A stretch of DNA of 64,000 bases from DAOVRD01 sp964521715 (lineage in GTDB: Bacteria; Planctomycetota; Brocadiia; SM23-32), in the NCBI GenBank assembly GCA_964521715.1, contig CAZFSS010000001.1:201300-265299 (forward strand). The letters are read 5' to 3'. This document shows, one piece after another, positions 52,892 through 62,842 of this stretch; positions within the stretch are counted from its first letter, which is position 1; every line of letters starts with the position of its first letter. Below the pieces are notes generated by a model. That model searched no databases, was not told where the DNA came from, and worked only from the letters and a program-made list of their open reading frames with translations. The translations under genes were made by a program, and so were the position numbers.

Positions 52892-55351
52892 CTAGCGGGC
52901 CGGCCCCGGCACTACTGGTTCGGTGCCCCAGGGTCCGCCGGCGGGCGTGGGCGGGAACGGCAGGCCCGGCCTGTAGGGCGGCACGCCAGGGAACGCGCCC
53001 AGGTTAATCAAGTCGTCGTAGCGCGTGCCTTCCATCAGCATCATGGCGGCGCCCATGATGCCGGAGTTGAACCCGATGGCGGGCTCTCCGAAGTACCAGT
53101 TCCACCGCGTCACGCGGATGCGGCGCGAGACGAAGCGCGACAGGTTCGCGCCCTGGTCGACGGACATGTAGACCACGTAGCCGGGCATCCAGGCGGTGCG
53201 GCCGGGCATCCATTCGTACATGTTGAAGGGCGTGCTGTAGGTCTCTTCGGCCACGTTCGATATGTCGCACAGGCGGTAGATGTTTCGCCCGCACACGTAG
53301 TGGATGTACTCTTCCGCCAGCTCGCGGTACCTGTCCTCGCCCGTCAGGTTCCGGGCCGTCAGCAGGAGGAAGGCCGTCTCCCCGAGCCTGCCCGGGCAAT
53401 GGTACCACCCGTGCGGGTAGACGGCCACGGCGTACGGGTCGCTCGCGGAGAGGTCGAACAGCACGTCGAGCTGGCCTGCAAAGCGGCGGACGAAGTCGCT
53501 GCGGATCGCCGGGTCCGCGCGGGCGTCGAGGGCGTACGAGACCCAGGCCAGGGGGGCGCTGTCTTCCTTCCAGGCGTTGCTGTCCCAGCGGCCCGGTGTA
53601 TCCTTCAGGTCGCGCACGACCTTGTGGTACTGCTCCTGCCCGGTCAGGCGCCACATCTCGACGGCCGCCCAGAGCACGTCGTCCTGCCAGTCGGGGGTCT
53701 GGCCCGGCTCGACCTTCGGCGCGTTACGCTCGGCCCATTGCCATGCCTTCAGCGCTGCCGCGGCGAAGGCCTCGGAGCCCTGCGCATCGTAGGGCTTCAG
53801 CAGGCGGGCCATCGCGGCCATGCACGTGCCGAGCCGCACGCTGCGGTCGAACTCGAACCGCTCGTCCAGGATCAGGCGCGGGTCGGGGTCGTTCGCCCAG
53901 CCCTTGTCGCGCCCCAGGTCCGGGTTGCTCCCGTTCCGCGTGGAGGGCATGACGTAGCCGATGCAGGCCCCGCTGTCGAGTTGCATCTCGCGGAGGTACT
54001 CGGCCTTCCAGCGCAGCTCGTCCAGGAAGTCGGGCACGCCGTTGCCGCTCTCGGGCAGGTTGAGCTGGCCGTCGAAGTGCTTGTCCTGCGTCATCTCCCA
54101 GGCCAGGATGAGCTGGGCCGTCTCGAAGTCGTGCGGATAGACGCGCGCGTCCCCTGCGTCGATCCAGCCGTGCAGGATGCGCCTGGTCTTCGTCCTGTCG
54201 CTCTCGAAGGGGGTGGGGTCCGTGTAGCACGCCGCGCGGGGCCATTCGAACGCGTTCTTCTCAGGCAGCGCGCAGCCGTTGCGCTGGTACATGCACATGC
54301 GGGCCAGGTGGTAGAAGAGGTAGTCGTAGACGGCCTCGTGGACGAAGAAGCCGACCGAGCGCCCGACGCCGGGGACTTCGAGCACGTAGCGCCCGGGCTG
54401 GCGCAGGGCGCTGAAGTCCGCTTCGTAGACCCACTCGCCGTAGACGGTTGGCTCGAACCCTGCGCGCAGCTTTAGCGCGCCCTCGAGCAGCGGCTCGCCC
54501 GCAGGCTGGCCGTCGGCCCCGACCGCGCGCACGAAGAAGGGCTGCCCGCCGATGTCGAAGAGCCGGCTGCCGGCCACGAAGGCCACCTTGCGCGCGGCGG
54601 GCAGGTATCCGACGTGGTTCAGCCGCACGGGCCCGCGCTCGGGTTCGGGGCCGTCTGAGCGCAGGACGACGTCGTCCAGGTCGATCTGGAGGCGGCCGGC
54701 GTAGCCCCTGCCGCCGATCAGCACGCGGCTGGCTATGTGCAGGTCGCTCCTCGGGTTGCTCAGGTCCAGGTCGGCCACGGGCACGACGACGTGCTGCCAG
54801 TCGTCCGCGGCGCGCAGGTAGGGGTCGAGCGGAGTCCACTGCGGCATCTCGCTGAGCTGGTCGGGCGAGCAGAGCGCGACGGCGAGCCCCTTGCCCCTGC
54901 CGTCTCCGCGGAGGTCGAACTCCAGCGTCCCCCTGGGCTGATAGGCGTAGGCGTCGAACAGGTCCTTCGTGCGGGCCATGGAGCCAATGGGCTCGTTGAT
55001 CTCGGCTGCGATCTGGATGTGCCAGACGGGCTGCTCGCCCCGGATGTCCAGGTCGAGGCGCAGGCCCAGCTCCCCGCTCCTGGCGGCTTCGCGGCTGGGC
55101 AGGCTGGTGGCGGGCGAGCCCAGGCCGTCCACCTCACCTGAGACGACCTCGCTCCAGAGGAACCACTTCTGGGGCCCGCTTGCGGTCCCCCGCATCGTGC
55201 TCTCCTTGAAGAACACGATCTCGTTCAGGCGGGTGGCCTCGGCCACTCTGTCAGGGGTCCATTGACTCTCTGCGCCGTGCGCCGGCGGCAGGACCGCCAC
55301 GCACATCAGGGCCACGACCAATGGCAAGCGGCAAAGCTCCAGGGCGGACAT
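52892..55351 (-). CDS. GH9 family glycoside hydrolase, secreted (paralogue 3)
   Basis: 819 aa from ATG at 55351 (GGGGAGG upstream). Signal peptide ends PPAHGA. Same order as the other paralogues: beta-sandwich (about 30-245), Ig-like linker domain (GPVRLNHVGYLPAARKVAFV), catalytic (alpha/alpha)6 barrel with WIDAGDARVYPHDF (about 397) and WYFGEPAIGFN (about 755). The block CGRNIYRLCDISN corresponds to the His/Arg substrate loop of GH9 but with Asn-Ile/Tyr-Arg, shared by all three paralogues and different from classical endoglucanases. It follows the flavin reductase gene by 36 bases and probably belongs to that operon. Confidence 0.87.
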   Translation of the reverse strand: MSALELCRLPLVVALMCVAVLPPAHGAESQWTPDRVAEATRLNEIVFFKESTMRGTASGPQKWFLWSEVVSGEVDGLGSPATSLPSREAARSGELGLRLDLDIRGEQPVWHIQIAAEINEPIGSMARTKDLFDAYAYQPRGTLEFDLRGDGRGKGLAVALCSPDQLSEMPQWTPLDPYLRAADDWQHVVVPVADLDLSNPRSDLHIASRVLIGGRGYAGRLQIDLDDVVLRSDGPEPERGPVRLNHVGYLPAARKVAFVAGSRLFDIGGQPFFVRAVGADGQPAGEPLLEGALKLRAGFEPTVYGEWVYEADFSALRQPGRYVLEVPGVGRSVGFFVHEAVYDYLFYHLARMCMYQRNGCALPEKNAFEWPRAACYTDPTPFESDRTKTRRILHGWIDAGDARVYPHDFETAQLILAWEMTQDKHFDGQLNLPESGNGVPDFLDELRWKAEYLREMQLDSGACIGYVMPSTRNGSNPDLGRDKGWANDPDPRLILDERFEFDRSVRLGTCMAAMARLLKPYDAQGSEAFAAAALKAWQWAERNAPKVEPGQTPDWQDDVLWAAVEMWRLTGQEQYHKVVRDLKDTPGRWDSNAWKEDSAPLAWVSYALDARADPAIRSDFVRRFAGQLDVLFDLSASDPYAVAVYPHGWYHCPGRLGETAFLLLTARNLTGEDRYRELAEEYIHYVCGRNIYRLCDISNVAEETYSTPFNMYEWMPGRTAWMPGYVVYMSVDQGANLSRFVSRRIRVTRWNWYFGEPAIGFNSGIMGAAMMLMEGTRYDDLINLGAFPGVPPYRPGLPFPPTPAGGPWGTEPVVPGPAR

Positions 55352-55387
55352 GGGACCTCCCCCTCAGGATATGAGTTCGGACCGCAC

Positions 55388-56245
55388 CTACGTGCCGGCC
55401 GCACCGAGCGACTCCATCGTCTGCCGGAACGCCTCGTTGCCGAACTGGCGGTACTGCTCGGCCGTTACCCCGGCCCACTCGATCACGGGCCGGTTCAGCC
55501 TGGCGCGCATTTCGTCGGGAATGCTGCCCGTGCGGGCCAGCTCCTTGCCGGCCTCACGGAGGGCGGATCGCAATGCCTCGAGCGGCCCGGCCAGCTCCGG
55601 GGCCCTCTCCATGTGAGGCAGGAACTCGCCCGCTGCCATCACGATGGGCTTGACGCCCAACTGACCGAACCTGGCCTCCAGCGCAGCGAAGTGCTCCTGC
55701 TCCGGGAAGCCGCAGTTGGAGACGGCTACCCATCGCCAGCCTTTGCCGCCGTGGCGGAGCGGATGGGTCGTCATCCCGCCGCTCTCCGTCAGCCACGGCT
55801 CGGCCAGAGGCAGCATGCGTTCCAGCATCGCCTGAACGCCGGCCGGCACGCCGCAGATGTACAGCCCAAACCCGACCACCAACACGTCGGCGGCCAGCAT
55901 CTTCTCGTGCAGCCCGGCGACGTCGTCCTGCTGCACGCACTTGCCGGGCGTCTTCACCCAGCAAGTGAAGCATCCCTTGCAGGGCCGCACGTCCAGATCC
56001 TGCAGGTACACCTCTTCCACCTCTGCTCCACCTTCTCGCGCGCCCTCCAGCAGAGGCCCGAGCAGTCGCCGGGTGTTGCTTGCCCGGCCGCGTGGGCTGC
56101 CGTTGATCGCGAGCACTTTCATGGTGTGCCTTTCCCCCGTGGCCGGATCAGCCACCGGGCCCGCTGCCGCAGACTCACTCAATGACGCGCCGGCGCCAAT
56201 CAGCGCGCCGAGAGCGCCCAGCACGGTTCGCCGTGAGAGCATCAT
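55388..56245 (-). CDS. Flavodoxin-fold NAD(P)H-dependent FMN reductase with Tat-like signal
   Basis: 285 aa from ATG at 56245 (GGAGG about seven bases before). The N-terminus MMLSRRTVLGALGALIGAG has the twin-arginine SRRTVLG pattern, so export of a folded flavoprotein is likely. Mature sequence begins MKVLAINGSPRGRASNT, the FMN phosphate loop of NADPH-dependent FMN reductases, followed by CKGCFTCW, a Cys cluster common in iron-sulphur flavoproteins and related reductases, and LYICGVPAGVQAMLERM. Its ATG overlaps the upstream stop as ATGA. Its task within a glycan-degradation operon is unknown. Confidence 0.75.
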   Translation of the reverse strand: MMLSRRTVLGALGALIGAGASLSESAAAGPVADPATGERHTMKVLAINGSPRGRASNTRRLLGPLLEGAREGGAEVEEVYLQDLDVRPCKGCFTCWVKTPGKCVQQDDVAGLHEKMLAADVLVVGFGLYICGVPAGVQAMLERMLPLAEPWLTESGGMTTHPLRHGGKGWRWVAVSNCGFPEQEHFAALEARFGQLGVKPIVMAAGEFLPHMERAPELAGPLEALRSALREAGKELARTGSIPDEMRARLNRPVIEWAGVTAEQYRQFGNEAFRQTMESLGAAGT

Positions 56246-57273
56246 TGCCGGTCCTCCTCCGCCTGGAAGCGCTGGACTTCCTCCAGGACGTCCTCCAGGC
56301 CCGCGAACGGCTTGTAGACGAGGCGCACATGGTAGGTGCGCCGCTCGCCCGCCTTCTGCGGACCTGACCAGATGCCGAAGTCCCACGCCGGCCTGCGGAC
56401 GGCCTGCATGCCGCTTGCCGACACAAAGGAGCTGAAGCTGCCCTTGTCTGTCGGCCGGAAGATCCAGAGGGCCACGTAGTCGTCAACGAACCCGAAGAAA
56501 AAGTCGTCGAACGAGGTCAGGGCGCCGGCCCTGAATCCCGCGCGCTCCGTCGCTGCCACCGATTCCGGCGTCTGGATGATGGCCTGCCGCAGCACTGGGT
56601 TGTCGGTGAGGAACTCGTGCCATGCCTTGCCGTGGGGATCGAACGCCCTGAAGAAGAGCCCGCCGTTGTGACCCGCGCTCGTCATCTCGAGCCATTGGGC
56701 CTCCTGCTCTTCCTTCAGGACGCCGCGCAGGAACAGTGAGGTGTTCTGCACGAGGTTCATGTAGGAGGCCCAGAACGTGGACGAGGACTCGACGTCCACG
56801 TCGGGCCAGACCGTGATGGTCTGGTCGACGTACGTCTCGCCCAGCTGGAAGACGATCTCGGCGTTCAGGCCGGCCGCATCGGCGCCCTTTTGCGTGAGGC
56901 GGGCGGTGTGGGCGTCCAGTTGCTCCAGGGCCATCGGCGCCACGCGCGGCGCGTTCCAGGCGCCCTTCTGCTCGCCCATCGGCGGCACCGTGCCGCTGCA
57001 CTCGTAGTTCAGGCCGGCCGGCGCGAATACGTTGCGGCCCTGCCGCTCGTGGATCAGGGAGGCCAGGCCGTTATAGCCCGGCATCGCGTAGTCCCCGACA
57101 GGGCAGAGGCGACTGGCGTTGTCGGTGACCCGCGCCCGCAGCGGTCCGTTCGTCAGATATGCGCCGGCAAGCTCCCCCTCGGGCGACGGAGCAGCCCCGG
57201 CCGCCCCGAGTGCCAGCAAGCAGATCATCAAGGCAACTCCTTCCAGCGTTCTCCAGGCGTTCCCAGGTCTCAC
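56242..57273 (-). CDS. Secreted protein of unknown function
   Basis: 343 aa from GTG at 57273, with AGGAGGTG nine bases upstream. Signal peptide ends LGAAGAAP. No catalytic motif recognised; the sequence is beta-rich with many aromatic residues (TVWPDVDVESSSTFWASYMN, SFDDFFFGFVDDYVALWIF), which suits a large beta-sandwich like those in carbohydrate-active or DUF-type secreted proteins. It is the first gene of a likely operon with the flavin reductase and GH9 paralogues 3 and 2, all with short gaps. Confidence 0.7.
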   Translation of the reverse strand: MRPGNAWRTLEGVALMICLLALGAAGAAPSPEGELAGAYLTNGPLRARVTDNASRLCPVGDYAMPGYNGLASLIHERQGRNVFAPAGLNYECSGTVPPMGEQKGAWNAPRVAPMALEQLDAHTARLTQKGADAAGLNAEIVFQLGETYVDQTITVWPDVDVESSSTFWASYMNLVQNTSLFLRGVLKEEQEAQWLEMTSAGHNGGLFFRAFDPHGKAWHEFLTDNPVLRQAIIQTPESVAATERAGFRAGALTSFDDFFFGFVDDYVALWIFRPTDKGSFSSFVSASGMQAVRRPAWDFGIWSGPQKAGERRTYHVRLVYKPFAGLEDVLEEVQRFQAEEDRQ

Positions 57274-57306
57274 CTCGCACCTCCTCTGAGCAGCTGTCTG
57301 GCCCGA

Positions 57307-57335
57307 GGTATACCGCGGGTGGCGCCCCCGGTCAA
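57307..57335 (-). promoter_or_regulatory. Promoter of the 57273-50400 operon
   Basis: Minus-strand TTGACC (57330-57335), 17-base spacer, TATACC (57307-57312), about 35 bases before the GTG start. Confidence 0.62.
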
Positions 57336-57370
57336 GATGGACGGTCCTGGGAATTGCGCCGCTCCTCGTC

Positions 57371-59143
57371 CTATTTCCGGGCGACGAACCTGACCGACCG
57401 GACGGACACGACGCCCTGGCCGCTCTCCGCGCCGGTGATCCCGAACGTGATCGCCGATATCTTCGTCGGGTCGAACCGGGCGTTGCTGAAATCGCTGAGC
57501 GGGAGCAGGGCCGTGGTGTAGTTGCCCACGGCGCCGCCCACGTCGATGCTCTTGCTTCTCACGTCGTCCGTGGTTCCGGGAGAGGCCAGGGCGACCATGA
57601 GCTTATGGCCGTCCTCGAGCCCCTTGTAGGAGAGCTGTACGGCGTCGAAAGCGCCCGCGTCGAGGGGTGCGCCCGAGCCCGGGTCGCCCAGGTTCAGGCC
57701 GAATGCGGCCCACCAGGTGCCCGTGTAGTCGTAAGTGAAGGCGTAGGTTCTGCCGAGGTCGTCGGCCGATTCGCGAAGCTCCCCGCCAGCGGTCCAGGTC
57801 CCCGTGACGGCGTTGGGTTCACCGGCGCAGAGGTCCAGAACGGAGCTGAACAGGCTGTCGGAGGAGGCCACGGCAGTCTCGGAGGCGATGAACTGGAGGG
57901 TGTATTCCGGACAGAAAAGCCCGTCGCTCGTGAGGAAAGACGCGATGAGGTCCGCCTCCGCTGCGAGCAGGAGGCCCTCGCTCGTCTCGGGGAGATAGGG
58001 CGTGAATTTGTACGCGCTGTCCACGCCCTTCAGGAGCATTCCTCGCCAGTGCCTGTAGCGGTTCCTGTTCTTCTCGGCCACGCAGTCCGCGATGAAGGCC
58101 GCGGTCTCGAACTCGGGCAGATCGATGCCCGCGACGGAGAGGTTCACGCCCTGCTCGAGCTCCTCTCTCTTGAAGACCCCGAGCGGCGCGTCGCCGCCCT
58201 TGAGCGCCAGGATGTAGTACGGCGCCGTCAGGTTCTGCACGGCGATCATGTCGCGGTTGAGCGAGTCATGCCAGGGGGCCAGGTCGATGGTCAGCGTCCC
58301 GCCGCGCGTTAGGAACGGGAAGGCGGCGACCTTCCGCGTGAAGGAGAAGGAGTCCGCCTTCATGGTGAAGTCCGACACGGTCTGATTCTCGGAGGCGAGG
58401 ACGCTCCCGGAACCGGCGTCGATGACGAGGCGGAGGATGTTCCCGTCCGCGCCCAAGGCCTTGAGGATGCAGTAAGCGATGAGCGCCTGACCCGAAGCGT
58501 TGGGGTGGATGCCGTCCCCGGAGAGCTTCAGCGCCGGGTCGGCCTCCTTGCAGGAAGCCATCGCCTCCCCGTACATCCTGTTGAGGTCGATGACCGGTAT
58601 CTCCTGTGTCTTCGCCCAGGCGATGAGCGCGTCGCTCATCTTGCGGAGTGCCTCCGGGTAGAACGTGTCGAGGGCCTTGCCCTTCTCGCCGGTCTGGACG
58701 CCCGTCTCGTACGGAACGGTTGTGATCAGGATGATGCGCGCCCTCGTCCTCTCGCGCAGCAGCGCGACGAGCTTGTCCATGCCGCTGATGTAACGCTCCA
58801 TGGTCGCGTCGGAGTACGGCGCGTATCCGCCGTCGTTCATGCCAAGCATGATGAACACGAGCGTCGGGTCGAGGGGCAAGACGTCGCGTTCCATCCGCTG
58901 GAGCGTAGCCGTGCTGTCGCCGCCCCAGGCGAGGTTATAGAAGTCTGCGTTGAGATGGGGATAGCGGCCCCGGACGTATTGCTCGATCGTGCGGGGGTAT
59001 TCCGCGTTGTCCGAGATGGAATCCCCCCAGAACACGACGCGGTCCCCTTCCTTTATGGCGAACTCCTCCTTCGCCGCAACGGACGGAGCCGCGATCAGGA
59101 ACAGCGCTGCCGCGGCCAGAATGCTGGTGATGGTCCTGGTCAT
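57371..59143 (-). CDS. Secreted SGNH/GDSL-family hydrolase
   Basis: 590 aa; signal peptide ends PSVAAK. The SGNH domain shows block I VVFWGDSISDN (Ser about 40), a Gly block in LAWGGDS, block III MLGMNDGG (Asn about 100) and block V DGIHPN (Asp-His about 210), so the catalytic Ser-Asp-His set is complete. Members remove acetyl or other ester groups from polysaccharides. A C-terminal region (about 430-590) of beta strands ending in SVRSVRFVARK looks like a carbohydrate-binding jelly roll. The gene follows the GH51-like gene, which suggests joint attack on an esterified, arabinose-containing glycan. Confidence 0.82.
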   Translation of the reverse strand: MTRTITSILAAAALFLIAAPSVAAKEEFAIKEGDRVVFWGDSISDNAEYPRTIEQYVRGRYPHLNADFYNLAWGGDSTATLQRMERDVLPLDPTLVFIMLGMNDGGYAPYSDATMERYISGMDKLVALLRERTRARIILITTVPYETGVQTGEKGKALDTFYPEALRKMSDALIAWAKTQEIPVIDLNRMYGEAMASCKEADPALKLSGDGIHPNASGQALIAYCILKALGADGNILRLVIDAGSGSVLASENQTVSDFTMKADSFSFTRKVAAFPFLTRGGTLTIDLAPWHDSLNRDMIAVQNLTAPYYILALKGGDAPLGVFKREELEQGVNLSVAGIDLPEFETAAFIADCVAEKNRNRYRHWRGMLLKGVDSAYKFTPYLPETSEGLLLAAEADLIASFLTSDGLFCPEYTLQFIASETAVASSDSLFSSVLDLCAGEPNAVTGTWTAGGELRESADDLGRTYAFTYDYTGTWWAAFGLNLGDPGSGAPLDAGAFDAVQLSYKGLEDGHKLMVALASPGTTDDVRSKSIDVGGAVGNYTTALLPLSDFSNARFDPTKISAITFGITGAESGQGVVSVRSVRFVARK

Positions 59144-59227
59144 CGTTGCCCGCCTATGAGATGAAGGATGCAGGTCAGGAGCTTCCGTCCCGCCTGCCGA
59201 GTGATCCTTTCGGCTGCCCAGCCCACG

Positions 59228-61801
59228 CTACGGCTCCGCCTTCTCGATGACGCCGAGGTTGTCCAGATAGACCGTGCCGTTCTGTTCGCCGTCGCTGTTG
59301 TAGACGACGACGATGCGGAAGAGCCCGGCCATCGCCTTTCGCCAGTCCGCCTTGTCGACGTCCATCCGGATCGTGACCCATTCGCCCTTCTTCTCCGTGG
59401 CGATGGGGACTTCTGCCAGCTGCATCCAGTAGTTCGCCTCGCTCATGAGGACGAAGGCCATGTGGGCCCAGGAGCCGGAGTTGACGTAGTCGTCGCCGAG
59501 TTTCATCTGGACCGTCACGGCGATAACCTTCCCCCGGTCCATGCCCTCGATGCCGTTGAGCTTGACGAAGTCCAGATAGCCGCTGGCCCAGCCGGCGTAG
59601 TCCTTCATCTTCAGGGCCAGAACGCCCCCGCCGGCACGGACGCCCGTGTCGATCTCGGATTCTCCCTTCCCTGTCACGTGCTCCAGGTCGGCGTCGCTGT
59701 CGAACGTCAGGACAACCTTTGCCCTCTCCACCGGGCCGTAGACCGAGAGCACCTCCTCGTTGCTGGACACCCCCAAGGAAGGGACGTCCGCTTTGTACGT
59801 GTGCCTGCCGGACTTCAGCGTGCCGAGGTCCACGGAGGCAAGGCCACCCTTGATGGCGCCCCTGGTCGCGCCCGTTGGGCCGGTCAGGACGAAGTCGCCG
59901 TCGAAGCCGGCCAACGGCTCGGCCCGGCCGCCTCCACGCAGGACGTGGATTTCGGCGGTCACGGGCTCGTCGTCGGGCGCCTTCTCGGGCAGGACGAGCC
60001 TGACCTCCGGCTGGACGGCCTGGACGGGGTACTCGCTCGAAAGCCCGGCGCTTGACAGCACCAGCCTGTCATCGGCCCGGCCGGCCGGGGCTCGCAATCC
60101 GAACGTCGCAACTCCGTCGGCAGAGGTCTGCGCCCGGCTTTCGTCGAGCGTGAACTTGCCGTTCTGGAAACGTGCCGTCACGGCCTGGCCCGCCATCGGT
60201 TTGCCGTCCTTGTCGAGGACCAGGACGCTGAGCTGCGACCCGGTGCCGGCGACATAGGTGCCCACCTCCGCACCGAGCACGTGCAGGGAGCCGGCCGCGC
60301 CTGTGGCAGCGCCCGGGAACCTCAGGATCGTCACGGAATACGCGGGGAACGCGAACTCCTTGTTCGCGCCCGCCCGAAGCACGGACCGCGAAGGCCCGGC
60401 GTTCCAGAACGTGTTGAACGCCAGAGGGTCCCACCTGTACTCGGTCGTTGACAGGCGGAAGCATTCGCACCACGCCGGTATCTCGAAGCCGTTCAGGTCG
60501 ATCGTGCCGACGACGTCTTCCGTGGGCGAGGTGTTCACGGCCATGAGGCAGATGCGGCCGTCCCGGTCGCGGGACGCGTATGCCCTCAGATCGGCCGACG
60601 AGCTCGCCGCGTCGAGTATCTCATCGCCGAAGTAGTTGCTGACCATGTAGAAGGCCCAGTATGGCGCCTTCGGGTTCGCCTCGCGCTCGAGGATGAACCC
60701 GTGGCCTCCGCCATAGTCCGGGTTCTGCGTGAAGCCGTCCCACCGGCACGCGTAGTCCAGCTCCGAGCCGAGCATCTCGCCGAGCGCGCACGCGGTCCAG
60801 ATCCCGCTGAACAGGTTGGCCGTGTCGACGTCGGCGTGAAGCTTGACGTTCCACTCCGTCAGGCCGATGAGGATCTCTGCGGCGCGCTCAGGCGCATACT
60901 GCCTGACCATTTCTCTAATCTGCCGGGCCGTTTCCTTGATGGTGGGCAGCTTGGAGAACATCTCTTCGGCAGTGCCGGGTCCGACCGTGTAGTAATCGTG
61001 GTAGGAGATGAAATCCACCTCGTCGCCGGCGATCTTCAGAAGGTCGGGGATGAAGCCATCGGGCGACCCGTAACCCGCCGGGCCGCCGATCTTCGCCGTC
61101 GGATCCGCCTTGCGGATGGCGCGCGCGAACGCGAGGAACAGCTCGGCGTAGACTTTGCCGTCCATCACGCGGCCGTCCGGCCGGACGGCGCCCGCCTCGC
61201 CCGCCTGGTCGAGCTCGTTGCCTATCTCCCAGAACCGCGCGCCATACCCCATCTGCGCGTTCGCCCACTTGACCCATTCGGCCGCGTCCCGCGGAGTGCC
61301 GGTGCCCGCATTCACGGTGACCATGTGCTGCGCGTTGACGGTCCTGATGAAGTCATGGAGGTCCTTCACGTCGCAGTTGCCGTGCCAGGTGCCTAGCTTC
61401 GCGGTGGCGGGGTCCTTGGGATACCCCTCGAAGCCGTTGAAGCCGGGGGCCCATTCGGAGTAGTCGATCTGCCAGACGCCGTTCCTGTACTTCGACCTGT
61501 CCACGGCGTCAGGCGTGTTGTTGCCGCGCCGCACGCCGTTGCCGTTCCAGAAGTAGATGTCCGACATGCCGCCGCCCGGCATCCGGATGATCCCGGGCGC
61601 GATGTCGCGGAAGAGCGCAGCGATCCTCCCGTCCTTGAAGGTGTCCGCCGAGTTCCATATGGCGATGTTCGTACCCAGGAACATGTGGCGGTCGACTTGC
61701 CGGACGGCCCTCATCGTGTCGACCTTGATCTCCGCCGCGTGAAGAACGGGGCAGGAGCCGAGGGCGAGGACTGCGGCGGCAAGGGAGAGGATGCTGTTCA
61801 T
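59228..61801 (-). CDS. GH51/GH39-like alpha-L-arabinofuranosidase-type protein, secreted
   Basis: 857 aa; signal peptide ends PVLHAAE. Clan GH-A barrel: VDRHMFLGTNIAIWN and IIRMPGGGMSDIYFW match arabinofuranosidase openings; acid/base Glu in WEIGNELDQ (about 196) and nucleophile in LIGLTEWNVK (about 314). After a C-terminal beta domain (to about 480) comes a bacterial Ig-like domain (LSVLVLDKDGKPMAGQAVTARF) and, from about 695, a carbohydrate-binding jelly roll (VVLTFDSDADLEHV ... GTVYLDNLGVIE). Substrate probably arabinan, arabinoxylan or a similar polymer; inferred. Confidence 0.78.
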   Translation of the reverse strand: MNSILSLAAAVLALGSCPVLHAAEIKVDTMRAVRQVDRHMFLGTNIAIWNSADTFKDGRIAALFRDIAPGIIRMPGGGMSDIYFWNGNGVRRGNNTPDAVDRSKYRNGVWQIDYSEWAPGFNGFEGYPKDPATAKLGTWHGNCDVKDLHDFIRTVNAQHMVTVNAGTGTPRDAAEWVKWANAQMGYGARFWEIGNELDQAGEAGAVRPDGRVMDGKVYAELFLAFARAIRKADPTAKIGGPAGYGSPDGFIPDLLKIAGDEVDFISYHDYYTVGPGTAEEMFSKLPTIKETARQIREMVRQYAPERAAEILIGLTEWNVKLHADVDTANLFSGIWTACALGEMLGSELDYACRWDGFTQNPDYGGGHGFILEREANPKAPYWAFYMVSNYFGDEILDAASSSADLRAYASRDRDGRICLMAVNTSPTEDVVGTIDLNGFEIPAWCECFRLSTTEYRWDPLAFNTFWNAGPSRSVLRAGANKEFAFPAYSVTILRFPGAATGAAGSLHVLGAEVGTYVAGTGSQLSVLVLDKDGKPMAGQAVTARFQNGKFTLDESRAQTSADGVATFGLRAPAGRADDRLVLSSAGLSSEYPVQAVQPEVRLVLPEKAPDDEPVTAEIHVLRGGGRAEPLAGFDGDFVLTGPTGATRGAIKGGLASVDLGTLKSGRHTYKADVPSLGVSSNEEVLSVYGPVERAKVVLTFDSDADLEHVTGKGESEIDTGVRAGGGVLALKMKDYAGWASGYLDFVKLNGIEGMDRGKVIAVTVQMKLGDDYVNSGSWAHMAFVLMSEANYWMQLAEVPIATEKKGEWVTIRMDVDKADWRKAMAGLFRIVVVYNSDGEQNGTVYLDNLGVIEKAEP

Positions 61802-61824
61802 GGTCAGGCCCCCTGGGCCGGGAC

Positions 61825-62742
61825 CTACGCGGGCACCTGCGGCCCGATGTACTGGGTGGCCGCGATCACGTCGTCATACCACATCTTGATGTCCGACACA
61901 TCGCGGGGGTTGTGCGTGTAGATGCCGAGGTCGATGCGATTCGACTTGAGCCGCTCCACGTTCCTGAGGCGCAGATTGGGGAAGTCGGCGAGGAGCTGGC
62001 CGTCGACCCAGAAGGCGATCCGCCCGTCCCGGTCGCCCGGCGCGTTCGCTTTGACCATCAGCTCGTAGCAGAGCCAGCGGCCCCGTTCGGGGAAGTAATC
62101 GGGCCGGGAGACGAAGTCATCGCCGAAGATCTGCCTGCTCCCCGGGAAGACCCTCCCGGTTGGGAAGAACTGGTCGCCCCACCGGCCCCCCTGGTCCATG
62201 TGGTAGCAGTAGACGACCAGGTAGCCGGGCGACGGTATCTCCTCGCGGGGGCGCCACGTGTCCAGGACCGTGGTGAACTTATTGCTGCCGTCGGAGCGCA
62301 ATCCGGGGCAGGCCTGCGGGACGCCCGGGGCCCTTGCGGCGATGCCCCCGCCGTTGTGCGCCCCGCCGTGGTAGAGCTCGACGTTCTTCTCGAACTTCGC
62401 GTAGTAGCGCAGAAAGAGCGTGTCGGATCCCTCTTCGAAGTACTTGCCCACGGCGGCCCCAGCGGGCAGGCCGGTGCCGGGCCGCACGATCGTCATCTCC
62501 AGGGCCTTGCCGCCGTTGTGCGCATCCTCGGGTCGGTCCGTGATGCGGCACAGACCCCCGGAGGTATCCCACTTCTTCTCGTCCCGCTTCCGGTAGCCGC
62601 CCGGGAGCGGGCCGGGCTCCGTGGTCTCGAAGCCGTCGGCGAAGACGACCGCAGGGTCTCGCTCGATGTCCTTGTCCCCGGGGTACCTCGCGGCAATCCC
62701 CGGACCTTCGGGCAGTTCTGATGGCACAGGCTCTCTCCCCAT
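61825..62742 (-). CDS. PL14/PL20-like jelly-roll protein (paralogue of the gene at 5-970)
   Basis: 305 aa from ATG at 62742 (MGREPVPSELPEGPG). It aligns nearly end to end with the left-edge gene: DPAVVFADGFETT, FLRYYAKFEKNVELYHGGAHNG, VLDTWRPREE and RGRWLCYELMVKANAPG. No signal peptide is seen at this start and no clear Shine-Dalgarno. At the DNA level both copies share CCATCGATGGG at the 5' end, but this copy has one extra G there. Its N-terminal frame relative to the other copy is thus shifted: it may have lost its export signal or begin at the shared ATG. The GH51-like gene follows 23 bases later, likely the same transcript. Confidence 0.72.
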   Translation of the reverse strand: MGREPVPSELPEGPGIAARYPGDKDIERDPAVVFADGFETTEPGPLPGGYRKRDEKKWDTSGGLCRITDRPEDAHNGGKALEMTIVRPGTGLPAGAAVGKYFEEGSDTLFLRYYAKFEKNVELYHGGAHNGGGIAARAPGVPQACPGLRSDGSNKFTTVLDTWRPREEIPSPGYLVVYCYHMDQGGRWGDQFFPTGRVFPGSRQIFGDDFVSRPDYFPERGRWLCYELMVKANAPGDRDGRIAFWVDGQLLADFPNLRLRNVERLKSNRIDLGIYTHNPRDVSDIKMWYDDVIAATQYIGPQVPA

Positions 62743-62800
62743 CGATGGTTGAAGGCGTTCACGGCTCCGAATGCTGGCATCTCGCTCCAAATGGGCGGCT

Positions 62801-62829
62801 ATGATACGGGCTGAGCCTGCCTGGGGCAA
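62801..62829 (-). promoter_or_regulatory. Promoter of the 62742 gene
   Basis: Minus-strand TTGCCC (62824-62829), 17-base spacer, TATCAT (62801-62806), about 55 bases before the ATG. Confidence 0.52.
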
Positions 62830-62842
62830 CTTCCGGCTCCAC